Shown here in pieces: positions 1 to 10,490 of a stretch of DNA of 64,000 nt (within the stretch, counting starts at the first letter, position 1; the number at the start of each line of letters is the position of its first letter). The stretch covers positions 85,794,217 to 85,858,216 of the forward strand of contig NC_072799.1 of the NCBI RefSeq assembly GCF_028583425.1, in the 5' to 3' direction. Made by a program: the position numbers and the translations under genes. Below the pieces are notes generated by a model, which saw nothing but the letters and a program-made list of their open reading frames with translations, was not told where the DNA came from and made no database searches. The stretch comes from Eublepharis macularius (lineage: Eukaryota > Chordata > Lepidosauria > Squamata > Eublepharidae).

Positions 1-244
1 AACTTTTGAAGTCTGGCGGCAATATGTTCAAATATTCTTTTGTTTCTCACTGTTCCTTCCAGTTGCTGCTGGATGCTTTTGTCTGACCACACACGTATTA
101 AAGCTCTAACTTCATTGGCCGTCCAGTGCTTTCCTCCTTCATTGGCTACAGATGGAATAAAGGGTAGACTTTTTGAAGTGTCTAATAATGCTGATGGGTT
201 ACCTGCATCAGGTAGGATAGGAGAGAGACATAGATATGTATTAC
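1..244 (-). CDS. Trihelix (Myb/SANT-like) protein, second exon, cut by window edge
   Basis: On the - strand the frame reads PSALLDTSKSLPFIPS, then EGGKHWTANEVRALIRVWSD and QQQLEGTVRNKRIFEHIAAR LQK, leaving at base 1. The domain is clearly paralogous to that at 7396-7768 (HWT..EV.AL..VWS..., GT.RNK.IF..IA.RLQ). Two possible acceptors, both ending TGCAG|GT, put the right boundary at 244 or 202. Both leave the phase needed to join the GAAG donor at 7396 (G|GT = Gly). The stretch between them contains two similar short units (LPNAGN, LPDAGN), so the upstream part may be a tandem repeat. A two-domain protein is inferred. Confidence 0.5.
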
Positions 245-1114
245 CTGCATTGGGTAGGGTGGGGTCAGGATCAGGTAGAGATGGTGAGAGAGAGAAGTTT
301 TGTTAACTTTTTTTTCTTTACCAAAAATATGCAGGCAAACCAAAACTAAAAGGAAATGAACTCAGGATATAAGACACATTTCTTAAATTCCAAGTTTGAT
401 TTTAAAATATCTCACACTAGTATTATTGGGATTATAAAGTAAAATATTTTTTTCTAAAGGAGAAACAGAATCTGATTCTTCTGTGATAGTCATTGTTTCT
501 GAATTCTGCACTTAAAATTAAGGTTACTGTATAGGAAAAACTCCAGCCAACCTTTTCAGTCTGTCCTAACTCTCCTTTTTACTACTGTCCCCAACTCCCC
601 ATCTCTATGCCTCCTTACTTCCCAATTCACAGTCCCCAGGGTGGTGAACATTTAAACATTAAAACAAAACACAAAAACATTTGAGACATTAAAAAGCATT
701 TAAAATACAAATACAAAGAAAATATTTAAAGCGATTATAAATACATAGAAACACAAACAAAGACGAGGGCTAAGAATTAGTGAGGAAGTGAAAAACAAAA
801 AAAGGCTTCACCTGTTGGCAGAAGACAACAGTAAGAGGGAGGCAGACAAATCTCCCTGAGGAGGGAGTTCTAAAGGTCTGGTGAAGCTGGACCACCTGGA
901 GTGGTCAGGTAGGATCATATGGGAATGCCCTAGAATGACAACTGCTTCTCAGTAAGAAAAAAGAAACCGGTGTCCTTTTGTTTCAAGTTGAACCTAGCGT
1001 GCCTTGACAATGTGCTGTTGACAAGCTATGAAATTTAAGTAATTATATGCATGTTGCTTAAACAGGATTTGAGTGGGAAGTCAGATGATAAGTCTCTGTT
1101 GGAACCAGCTATCA
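245..1114. other. No gene seen
   Basis: A-T rich DNA, including an A-rich stretch (660-800) that may be an old LINE tail. Nothing else recognised. Confidence 0.5.
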
Positions 1115-1527
1115 AAGTCTCTCTACACGAGACATATTACACGGGGACGCTGAAGCTATGGAGAGGGAACTTTTGCCTGGAAGCATAGCTTAAAAAGAGA
1201 GCTAGCTGAGATCACTCCTCAGAAGGTTTGTTAATTTCATCTTTGCCTTCCCAAAAGGGAGGTGAAATTGACAGAGCCTTCAGGGAAGGTGAAAGTAACA
1301 AACCCTATGAGGAGCGATCCAGGGCTCTCCAAAAGCTCTGTCAATTTCATCTCTCTACACAAGGGGAGTTTAAAAAAGATAGAGCCAGGGGAGATTAACA
1401 AAATTGACAAACCCTCTGCAGATCGATCTCTGCTGGCTCTGTCTTTTAAAACTATGCTTCCTGGCTAACATTGAGTCTCCATACACTTGAGCATCCCCAT
1501 ATAAGATGTCTCATATAGAGAGACTCT
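1115..1527. mobile_element. Foldback MITE with about 50-bp terminal inverted repeats
   Basis: The left end (AGTCTCTCTACACGAGACAT, to about 1165) pairs with the right end (about 1477-1527) with several, mostly transition, differences. A nested inner inverted repeat, GAGGTGAAATTGACAGAGC (about 1259-1277) against GCTCTGTCAATTTCATCTC (about 1337-1355), makes a multi-stem fold. Two short frames inside are not coding. Confidence 0.7.
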
Positions 1528-1635
1528 CAGTTGCCTGGACACACCAAGTCCTTAAAGAGACAGAAATATCTGTGCATGCAGCACCGGATCTAGGGTTGCC
1601 CACGCCCGGGGCAACCCTTGGCCGGCCTCCCCGCG

Positions 1636-1673
1636 CTGCGTGATGACGTCACTTTGGTGACGTCATCACGCAG
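1636..1673. repeat. Perfect 17-bp inverted repeat with two CRE palindromes
   Basis: CTGCGTGATGACGTCAC (1636-1652), spacer TTTG, then its exact reverse complement (1657-1673). Each arm contains TGACGTCA, the full CREB/ATF site. It lies in a short CpG-rich patch (1580-1690). May be part of a repeat. Confidence 0.85.
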
Positions 1674-1904
1674 GGTGGAACGGGCCCGGAGCAGTGAACA
1701 AGTTAGTGTTAATAGTGGCAGCAGGGACCTTTATTGGCATTACATCCATATTAATGACAAAAACACTCCACACAGTTAAAACTCTGTCTACAAATGCATA
1801 ACTCACCTCGTGGACGCAAGATACAAAAATTTAGCTACAGTTTCAATCACCTTTTGGTTCCGAGTAGCCAGTAGGAAAATAATTTTACATGTATCAGATT
1901 TCCC

Positions 1905-2062
1905 TATTTGCTCTCTCGGCAACAGATCAATAAGTGTGTTATTATCCCCACAATGGAGCTGGGGCTGAGAGGAGTGGCTTACCCAAGGCCACCTGCTGAG
2001 CTCATGACAGCCGTGGGATTCGCAGCCAAACCACTTAACCACTGTGCTACAGAAGTGCCACT
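1905..2062 (-). mobile_element. tRNA-derived SINE fragment
   Basis: On -: GTAGCACAGTGGTTAAGTGG, GAGCTCAGCAGGTGGCCTTG, then a tail with ATAATAACAC. Diverged. Confidence 0.55.
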
Positions 2063-2894
2063 GCACCTGTCAATGTGTTTCTTGGCATCCTCTTGCTTCT
2101 TCCCCAAAGCGAGAGCCAGCCCTGGCTTTCCTCCTGCACTTTGGAGCAAAAGATGCTTCAGAAGAACCCAGGAGGCATTGCCTTGGGATCTGTAGGAAGC
2201 ACCCATTCAGAAACAACTGCTTTCATTGTAGGAGAAGGGGCGGCTGGCTTGCCGTGTGCCCCTTGTCCTGGGGAAAGGCAAAAGGCAGCACGGGTGGCTG
2301 GGAGGCCGCCCGCGCCGTTTGCCTTTCCCCAGGCGCGCTCCTGGGGCTGGCAGCGCGCTCCTGGGGCTGGCAACTGCGCCCGGCGTCCCCTCTTTGGCGG
2401 CGCTGGGGGCAGACTACCCCCCCCTGCCCCCCCGTCGATCTGGCCCTGGTAGGAAGATGTTTGGCATGCAACTTCCCAATACTTTGCAATTGGCCCCAGA
2501 CTCCATAGCATCTATTTTGTTGTTGGTTGTCCCCACTGGGGCATCCATTTTATGATAGTGCCCCTTAATGTTTTCAACATTCCAAAAGTACCCACATGTT
2601 CAACAAGGTTGGTGCCCCTTGCTTTATAGTCCTCTGCACCTGTTTCTTTAATTCCTTATACTGCATTATCAATCTGGCGCTCTTGAAAAGACACAAGAGT
2701 ATTTCTTTCCTCAAACATATCATCATGCATTACCTAGTTGAATGGGCCTGCAGCGAGAAATAAAGAGAAGTGGATTTGCAGTTGCATCTTCCTCATCTCT
2801 AAGTAAGGTTTCACCTGGAAAGAGAAAGAGATTCAGTATATAGAAAAGTCAGAGCGCATGTTGAAATATACTATAGGAATCTATGCACATGTTC
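2063..2894. other. GC-rich block then plain sequence
   Basis: 2220-2460 is GC-rich and open in several frames on both strands. It contains a doubled GCGCTCCTGGGGCTGGCA. No exon signals match PPAT exon 1, so I regard it as repeat-like composition. The rest is featureless. Confidence 0.4.
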
Positions 2895-3035
2895 ATAGAT
2901 GCAGAGAAGTTAGCCGTGTTAGTCTGTGGTAGCAAAATCAAAAAGAGTCCAGTAGCACCTTTAAGACTAACCAATTTTATTTTAGCATAAGCTTTCGAGA
3001 ATCAAGTTCTCTTCGTCAGATGCCTGATACAGATG
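2895..3035. repeat. Interspersed repeat 'GAGTCCAGTAGCACC' family
   Basis: AAGAGTCCAGTAGCACCTTT, AAGACTAACCAATTTTATTT, AGCTTTCGAGAATCAAG. The same family recurs at 49020-49240 and 56800-56930. Class uncertain; it is widespread in sauropsid genomes as I know them. Confidence 0.6.
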
Positions 3036-4395
3036 CACATGTTGTGTGTGGTGGATTTTGGTAGGGCAAAAAACTAAGTTGACCCCCCCCCCCAATCATT
3101 GGATACTTCATTTAGGTTTTCTGGATAGGGCTAGTGTTCATGACTGCCTTAAACATTTACTCAATTCAGTTTTATTTTTTAATATAGAAGAGACAGAAAT
3201 AAGGGCCTCTTTGGAGTTCGTGAAATAGTTGCTATTTATCATAGCAATATGTTGTGGGCTGGAAATTACAGAGCGGTCACGTTACCTAAGGAAGAACTGT
3301 TCATACTCGTACATTTCTTAGAAGCAGCCATGATAAACCTGGTTTACATGCAACCACTAGACATTTAAAGCCTCCTGATTTCAGTGGTATGAAAGACTTC
3401 CTCTCTTAACCAGGCCCAGTGTTATTAGCTACTTTACGATATCATAGTACATCAAGGACAGTGGTGGAGATGGTTTCTAGCGCAAATAATATGATAAGCA
3501 AAATTTGTGTAAGCAAAGCATAATAAATTTTGTGTAGTCAGTATATTGCCAAACAAGGATGGGCTGTCCTTCCTGTATGATTCATCAACAACCAGGCATT
3601 TAGCACCTCTGCACCTCTAGAATATCTCATTATTTTAACAAATTAGCTTTAAAAGATAGTCAGCCATGTGCAGTTTTCAATTTATGTGTTTGGAACTGGG
3701 TCGCTTCGTTAGACTGAAATCTTTAACTCCCAAATTGTCCAATTAAATATGTTCAGTCAACTGAATTAAGAATTTCAACCTTATTTTAGTAGTGCCAAAA
3801 ACGTATGGGAATGAAATGTGCCACGGTAAGATGTGGCTATTTGCAGGAAACAACGAAAGGCCTCAGAAGGGGCTGCAAGTTCCTCCCTTGTACAGTTCAG
3901 TTCATACTGGCCTTTCTTCATGCAGTCAAGCATCCCAGTTCATAGACACGTGAAGGAATTTGATTTCATGAAGCAATCCATCGTTCGTAAGAGCCATATC
4001 TCTTTGTTTCCTTAAATAGAATCATCTCCTTGTAAGAACTTGTAATGAATTAACAATGCTCTCCTGAATTGCAGAATTGAAAACCTTCTAACGATTTCTG
4101 TTGACTCAGAATGGTGTAGCTGCTTATGAATGGCACTGTAAACCTACTTCAGCCTTTCTATAGGAGATGCCTATGGAATATGAGTAGGGCTTTTTCATGC
4201 CGTAAGTCCATGGCTCTGATAGCAAGTGCTTAATCGCTGTATTCTCTGTGACAACAATGTTACTTCAGGCACATATGTGTGCAAAAGAGATTGATCTCTT
4301 GCAGGAAATTGTAAAGTATTAACTGGCCCTAAAATGGAACTTTGAAGATCACTGTGTAGCAAGATTTAAAGAATGCAGATGGGGAGAAGGCACTT
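3036..4395. other. No gene seen
   Basis: Ordinary A-T rich non-coding DNA; nothing recognised. Confidence 0.5.
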
Positions 4396-5770
4396 GTGTG
4401 TGTTGTCATCAAGAAGCTTCCAACTTATGATGACCCTATGAATTAATAATGGCCTCCAAAATGTCTTATCATTGACCACCTTGCTTAGGTCTTGCAAACT
4501 GAAGGCCGTGGTTTCTTTCATTGAGTCAGTCATAGAATCATAGAGTTGAAAGGGGCCATACAGACCATCTAGTCCAACCCCCTGCCCAGTGCAGGATCAG
4601 CCTAAAGCATCCCTGACAAGTATTCATCCAGCCTCTTCTTGAAAACTGACAGTGAAGGGGAGCTCACCACCTCCCTAGGCAGCTGATTCCACTTTTGAAC
4701 TACTCTGACCGTGAAAACGTTTTTCCTGATATCCAGCCGGTACCTTTGTGCATGTAGTTTTATCCCATTGCTTCGCGTCCTACCCTCTGATGCCAACTGG
4801 AACAGCTCTTTGCCCTCCTCCAAATGACAGCCTTTCAAATATTTAAAGAGAGCAATCATGTCCCCCCTCAACCTCCTCTTCTCCAAACTAAACATTCCCA
4901 AGGCCCTCAGCCTTTCATCATAGGGCTCAGTCTCCAGACCCCTGATCATCCTCGTCGCTCTCCTCTGCACCCTCTCGATTTTGTCCACATCCTTTTTGAA
5001 GTGAGGCCTCCAGTCCACCTCCTGTTGGGTGGTTTTCCTCTTTTCCCTTTACCTCCAGCTTTTCCTAGCATTATTATCTTTTCCAGCGAGTCTTCTCATG
5101 ATGTGACCAAAGCACAATAGTTTGGTCATTTCATCTTCTAAGGAGAATTCAGGCTTGATTTGATCTAGAACCCACTTACTTCTTTTTGTCAGTCAATGGT
5201 GTCTGTAAAACTCTTCTCCCACACCACATTTTGAATGCAGGCTCCCTTTTGGTTGATGATTGAGCCAAGGAACAGAAAATTTTGAACAATTTCAGGTTTT
5301 TCATTGTCAGCTTTAAAATTGTATAATTCCTCAGTATTTATTACTTTTGATATTCAGCTGTAATCTTGCCTTGACACTTTCTCCTTTAACCTTCATCAAT
5401 AGTCATTTCAAGTCTTCACTATCTTCTGCCATTAACGTATTGTCATCTGCATATCTCACATTGTTGATGTTCCAATTTTCACTCCATCTTCTAAATCTAA
5501 TTCAGCTTTCCTTATATGTTCTGCTTATATGTTGACTAGATAGGGAGATAATATCCTTGTTTGACACCTTTGCAAACTGGAAACCATTCTGTTTCCCCAT
5601 TCTGTCCTAACAAATAGCTTCTTGTCCAGGGTACACATTGCCCATTAAAACAGTTTTGTGACACACCCATTTCTTTTAAAACTGTCTAATCTCTAGTGCC
5701 TCTTCCTTTTCTGAAATCCTGTTTTTGTTTTCCAATAAACATCTGTATGATCCATAATCACATTTCTTTT
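4396..5770 (-). mobile_element. Bov-B (RTE) LINE 3' part, split by CR1
   Basis: On + the 3' end reads TTGTCATCAAGAAGCTTCCAACTTATGATGACCC in pieces, related to the CAAGTCG..GACTTATGGCGACCC tail of Bov-B. 5022-5770 matches the C-terminal ORF2 region of the Bov-B copy at 50.9-52.1 kb, base for base in many stretches (GAATTCAGGCTTGATTTGAT, TAGGGAGATAATAT). No intact frame. Confidence 0.75.
4530..5021 (-). mobile_element. CR1 LINE 3' fragment inserted in Bov-B
   Basis: CR1 tail and C-terminal coding remnant ([20 protein letters not shown]). It splits a Bov-B fragment that continues on both sides (4396-4529 and from 5022), so it is the younger of the two. Confidence 0.85.
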
Positions 5771-5842
5771 ACATTAGGGGAAGGAATAGGTTCTGTGTTT
5801 TTCATGTCCAGAAAACATCATTTGGTGTGCTTTTGGTGTAAC

Positions 5843-6068
5843 CAGCGCTTTTTTCAGGGGGAACACGGTGGAACGGAGTTCCGGAACCTCTTGAAAATGG
5901 TCACATGGCTGATGGTCCCGCCCCCTGATCTCCAGACAGAGGGGAGTTGAGATTGCCCTCCGCGCCGCTCAGTGGAGATCAGGGGGTGGGGCCACCAGCC
6001 ATGTGACCATTTTCTCTGAGGGCAACCCACTGAGTTCCACCACCTCTTTTCCTAGAAAAAAAGCTCTG
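5843..6068. mobile_element. hAT-type MITE, same family (older copy)
   Basis: Ends CAGCGCTTTTTTCAGGGG and AGAAAAAAAGCTCTG. Flanks GGTGTAAC and AATATAAC agree at 5 of 8. Contains AAAATGGTCACATGGCTGAT and its inverted partner. Confidence 0.75.
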
Positions 6069-7395
6069 AATATAACTAAGGCATTTTGACAGAAATATTG
6101 GGAAATGCTGTTGCTATAGTCCAAGCCAGAACTAACAAATGTAAATTGTCTAAGCAAGACCTCTGGATATTTTTGGCTTTTTTTTTTTTTTGGTAATTTC
6201 TCTCTCAAAAGGATGATGATTTTTAGCAACTTAATTTGAAATTCTCCCCACCCCTACTATATCACGTTAATTAGAATTTGGTTTTTAATATTTAGGTAAT
6301 GACTTTGCATTTTTATTTTTTATTAAAATGAAACAATACATAATCAGAACAAAGCAAACAGCACATCAGATTCACTAATTAACAAGTGAAGGTAAGGAAT
6401 GTACACAGATACATTTATTCCCTGACGTGACATTTTTCACTGCCAAGGATGATGAGCATTTCTTGCCAAGTGTTGTTGAAATCAAGTGTCTGACAAAGAA
6501 TACTCTAAAAAAGTAAAACAGAACAGGAATGTAAAATACTTTCTTCAAATGTGGTTTTAAAGCAAAGCTCATGGCAGTGAAAAATAATACAAGAAAGTGC
6601 ATTATTTTTTAATGAGTGTGTGGAAATGTTTCTTGTCATTTTTGGCTTTTCCAAATTTTATTTTCTGATTTCTGTAAAGCCGGAGCCAGAATAGATTTTA
6701 GTTCATATCGTCTTGCAGGGCTCTATGTAGAAAATGACAGCTTTCAGAATATGAAGCTGTTTTGCGTGCCATTTCAGTATTTGGCCTGAAAATGACTTAA
6801 AACCACAGTGTACCTGATTAAAATGTTCAGTATCTTAGCAGTTGTGCAAACTTCATTGGGAGGCAAGACAGTTTGCGAAAGGAATAACATTTCATGCTCA
6901 TTCCCAATATGACTTTCAGTCATGGCCCTTATTATTTTCATCCCAGCTCTTCATAAATTTGTCATTTAGAGCAACTGAAATCATTGTACAATAGATTGCT
7001 CACCCCACCATTAATTTTTTTTCAGAACTGGACAGCTGCAAACAAAAATGTAATACAAGCTGTAAAAGATAAATCATCAGTAAAAAGCAATAGAACTTGA
7101 GGAAGGGCAGTGGTAGTTCTCCCCCCCCCCACTCTTTTACAGAAATAGGCCCTCATATGTCTGGCTCTACCAGCTAGCTTAACTTAATCAGATTTATGTA
7201 TTTATAGAAACGCTGGTGTGCGTAGCGACCCCCCCCCCCCCGCCCCACCCCTGGCACACACAGATAAAAGGGGAGTGAATTAAGTCGGTTTGTTCTACCA
7301 ACTGTGCTATCTGTGGTGCATTATGTGGCTTTGAGTCCTGGAAGCCTCTAAGTATTTTAGGTAAAGATAATAAGGAAAGAGAGCTTTTTTTTTAC
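6069..7395. other. No gene seen (intron of the - strand trihelix model)
   Basis: A-T rich, with C/T homopolymer runs at 7120 and 7230. Nothing recognised. Confidence 0.5.
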
Positions 7396-7768
7396 CTTCA
7401 TTGTTCTCTCTGGTGGCATTTATGATCTCAGTTGCTGAGCCCCTTTCTTCCTCTTTTAATTGTGTGACAGGTTCATGTTGCAATATGGCATCCAATTCAG
7501 GGAAAAACTTCATGGTCTTTGTAGCATCTCCTGAGTTGTGGGCATATTTAACTGTCCTATATTCATATTTCAGGTTTTTATACTTTGCACGACATTGTTT
7601 CCAGTCTCTGCAGATCCCCAACTCCTGCAGCCTTTTAGCAATGTAAATAAATATCCCTTTATTCCTCAGGGTTCCATGGAGTTGCTTTCTGATGTTTTTT
7701 TCTGACCAGACGCTTAACAGGGCTTTAACCTCCTCTTCAGTCCAGTGCCTTCCTGCTCCACTCTCCAT
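7396..7768 (-). CDS. Trihelix (Myb/SANT-like) DNA-binding protein, first visible coding exon
   Basis: Read on the - strand from ATG at 7768: MESGAGRHWTEEEV, then a domain with the spaced tryptophans and basic helices of the trihelix/Myb_DNA-bind_4 fold (HWTEEEV, LSVWSEKN, RNKGIFIYIAKRLQ, DWKQCRAKYKNLKYEY, FFPELDAIL) and a Glu/Arg-rich end (KEEERGSATEI). The frame runs to a good donor, GAAG|GTAAAA, at 7396/7395. The exon then holds 124 codons plus one base. A second exon of the same type lies at the left window edge on the same strand with matching phase. Families of this kind (MSANTD- and ZSCAN-linked proteins) are thought to derive partly from Harbinger transposon Myb-like proteins. Function and exact orthologue unknown. 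No PPAT-PAICS neighbour of this kind is known to me in mammals. Confidence 0.6.
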
Positions 7769-8062
7769 GTTGAAAGTGACCTGGAAATGATTCACTATTT
7801 CTAGCCAAGATTTTGTTTCCTAGGAAACCAGACGGCTGGTTGTCAGTAAGCTCTACAGAGATGAAAGGATCTAGTTTTACTGGCTCAAGCTGCCTGAGGG
7901 GAGTAACTTGAGAAACTGCCAAATAAGCAGGTTCTGTATTGGAGGCAGGAAAAATAAAGCAGCTCAGGCACAAATGACTGCAAAGCATGTTAATAATTTG
8001 CATCCAGAATAAGCTGCCTTCTGCTAGGCAAAATTTTCAGCATAACGCAAGTTATTTAAACC

Positions 8063-8357
8063 CAGGGCTTTTTTCTGGGTAAAGAGGTTGTGGAACTCAG
8101 TGGTGGACCTCAGGACCGCCCAATGACATCACTTTTGGTCAGCTGGAACAAGGGGGGAGTTTTTTAAAGTTTAAATCACCCTCTGCGAAAATGGTCACAT
8201 GGCCGGTGGCCCCGCCCCCTAATCTCCAGATCTCCACTGGCACGAGGGCAATCTAAACTCCCCTCTGTCTGGAGATCAGGAGGCGGGGCCACTGGCCATG
8301 TGTCCATTTTCAAGAGGTGCCAGAACTCTGTTCCACCACATTCCTGCTGAAAAATTT
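8063..8357. mobile_element. hAT-type MITE, same family, right end lost
   Basis: Starts CAGGGCTTTTTTCTGGG and follows the family to CATTCCTGCTGAAAAA, but the expected AAGCCCTG end is absent. Instead the hairpin at 8361-8474 begins. Confidence 0.72.
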
Positions 8358-8360
8358 TTT

Positions 8361-8474
8361 ATGTGCTTTGTGAAGCAGTGAGCATGTTTACTACACACTA
8401 TTGAACATGGGTCCCTGTTTAGACCCATGTTCAATAGTGTGTAGTAAATATGCTCACTGCTTCACAAAGCACAT
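8361..8474. repeat. Long hairpin, 53-bp arms, one mismatch
   Basis: Left arm 8361-8413 (starts ATGTGCTTTGTGAAGC, ends ACATGGGTC) and right arm 8422-8474 are reverse complements, with one difference (G versus A near 8386) and an 8-base loop CCTGTTTA. An origin by template switching or as a foldback element is inferred. Confidence 0.9.
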
Positions 8475-8625
8475 AAAATTGATTTTTTTCTGCAGTATGT
8501 TTAGCCTGAACTCTGATAGATGTGTGCCCTCTTTCTATTCAGAATTGCTATCAAGCCACTGCCTTTTGTTTCAATAGAATTTCTATTCTAGATTCATCGG
8601 ATACTACCAAAGTCTGTGACAGATG

Positions 8626-8842
8626 TGGTTGCCAGCTCCTGTGAGGGAGATACCTGGAGATTTGGGGGGTAGAACTTGGGGAAAGCGGGGTTTGGGGAGG
8701 GGCAGGAACTCAGCAGGTTGTAATCCCATATAGTCCACTGTCCAAAGCAACTATTTTCTCCAGGGGAACTGATCTCTGTCACCTGGAGCTCAGTTGTAAT
8801 TCCAGGAGATCTCCAGCCACCACCTGGAGGTTGGCAAACCTA
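8626..8842 (+). repeat. 'GGTTGCCA...TGGCAACC' interspersed repeat
   Basis: Ends GGTTGCCAGCTCC and GGAGGTTGGCAAACC are inverted. Inner TCTCCAGGGGAACTGATCTC. Related copies at 46989-47165 and 52910-53102. Likely a TIR-type MITE. Confidence 0.6.
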
Positions 8843-9380
8843 TAGAACACACGTGGCAGGATCTTACGCATGTCTGTTCAGAAATCCCACTATGTTCAAT
8901 AGTGCTTACTCTCAAATAAGTGTACATAAGCCCGCACACTTAATTCTGCATGTTTGCAGCTATACTAGCTCGCTCTGTTGTGAGAACAAAGCTACCAGTT
9001 TAAGGAAATCATGGAGATACATTTAGGCATTTCATGATTCATAGCAACAGGAAAGCTATAATTTTGTATTTTGAGAATTAAAGGTGTTAGTATCTTCTCA
9101 GGTATATAACATTTAATTTTAGTACCTGAATGCTGTTTTTAAAATAAAAACTTTGTTTTAATATTTAAAAACTCAGCATATCAGTTGTAGCTGAATCTAT
9201 ATGCATGCTATTAAAATAATTTTAAAAGTATACATTGTCATCATGCACATATAAGGCAAACTGGCAGACCTTTCAAGTTGCCAGTATTCTAATTTACTTT
9301 TATAGGTCTGTATGAAGAGATGATACCTGAGATCTCTGAATGTTGAATAAGACTTTAAATTTATGTGGAGTGTGGTGGTG

Positions 9381-9592
9381 GTGAGTGCCCTCAAGTCATA
9401 GCTGACTTATGGCGACCCCTGGTGGGGTTTTCATGACAAGAGACTAAGAGAAGTGGTTTGCCAGTGCCTGCCTCTGCAACCCTGGCCTTCACTGGAAGTC
9501 TCCTATCCAGTTACTGACCAAGGCTGACCCTGCTTAGCTTCTGAGATCTGATGAGATCAGGCTCACCTGGGCTGTCCAGGTCAGGGCTTCTA
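9381..9592 (-). mobile_element. 5S rRNA-derived SINE
   Basis: 9496-9590 is the reverse complement of 5S rRNA-like sequence (CCCTGCTTAGCTTCTGAGAT is the antisense of the 5S internal control region). 9381-9420 (CAAGTCATAGCTGACTTATG) resembles the Bov-B 3' tail. A 5S head with a Bov-B-type tail is the layout of 5S-Sauron-type SINEs in lizards. Confidence 0.7.
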
Positions 9593-9603
9593 TGTTAGCC
9601 AGT

Positions 9604-9796
9604 ATAGTTTGTCTCAGTGGTAGACCATCTGTTTCACAGGCAGAATGTCTCAGGTTCAACCTCTGGCATCTCCAATTGAAAGGATCAGGTTAGGAGATAA
9701 TGTGAAAGACTCGTGGAGAGTCCCTGCCAGTCAGGGAAGACAATTCTGACCATGAATAGGCCAGTGGTCTGATCCGATATAAGACAGCTTCAGGTG
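9604..9796 (+). mobile_element. tRNA-derived squamate SINE
   Basis: Pol III box A-like GTCTCAGTGGTAGACC and box B-like CAGGTTCAACCTC at the head; the tail is CAGTGGTCTGATCCGATATA then AGACAGCTTC. Sits directly after the 5S-type SINE. Confidence 0.65.
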
Positions 9797-10232
9797 GTCA
9801 CTGCAGAGTCACCTTTGAAGAACTGGGCCAGCAATTCTGAGAAAGAAGCAGGAGAAAAAAAGATAAATTGCTTGGGTGTAACTTGCATGTTTCTGAATCC
9901 CAGAATAGAGTTGACTGTCAATACTGTGACAAACTTAGGCTCAGACATGTCTGAAACTACATACATGCTGTATATTTGGAAAATACAACCTCACTGGCCA
10001 GAGAAAGTTTCCACAGCCATTCATACAGATTTATTTCCTTGCTATTTGTCACACCTTCAATTGGATAGGTACCTTCAATGCTGATTTGCTAAAAACTCTG
10101 ATTATATTTTTTATAATTTAAACAACTTTTAAAACTGTTAATTACAGTTAATTATATGGTTGTAGGTTCATTCTGATGTACGTGGGTTGGAACCAACCAG
10201 ATTATTTACTTAGTTTTGTTCAATTCCCCTCA

Positions 10233-10490
10233 TTACTACTACTACTACTACTACTACTACTAACATTTTATTTATATACTGCCCTTCAGGACAACTTAAC
10301 ACCCACTCAGAGTGATTTACAAAGTGTGTTATTATTATCCTTACAACAATCACCCTGATAGGTGAGTGGGGCTGAGAGAGCCGTGACTGACCCAAGGTCA
10401 CCCAGCTGGCTTCAAGTGGAGGAGTGAGGAATCAAACCCGGTTCTCCAGATTACAGTCCTGCTGCTCTTGACCACTACATCCCCATCCCA
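10233..10490 (-). mobile_element. tRNA-derived SINE (- strand) with (TAC)n tail
   Basis: Read on -: GTAGTGGTCAAGAGCAGCAG (box A region), GGGTTTGATTCC (box B), GTGACCTTGGGTCAGTCAC, then a tail ending in (GTA)n. Same family as 46343-46585. Confidence 0.72.

Noticed and set aside
2044-2555. Several overlapping open frames on both strands
   Set aside because: GC-rich, proline/arginine-biased frames open in nearly every register, with no domain and no splice signals; composition effect.
7737-8003. Frame on the - strand upstream of the trihelix exon
   Set aside because: Different frame from the trihelix ATG, no domain; probably untranslated or intronic.
9496-9590. Possible 5S rRNA gene
   Set aside because: Only part of 5S is recognisable, it is diverged and fused to a SINE tail.
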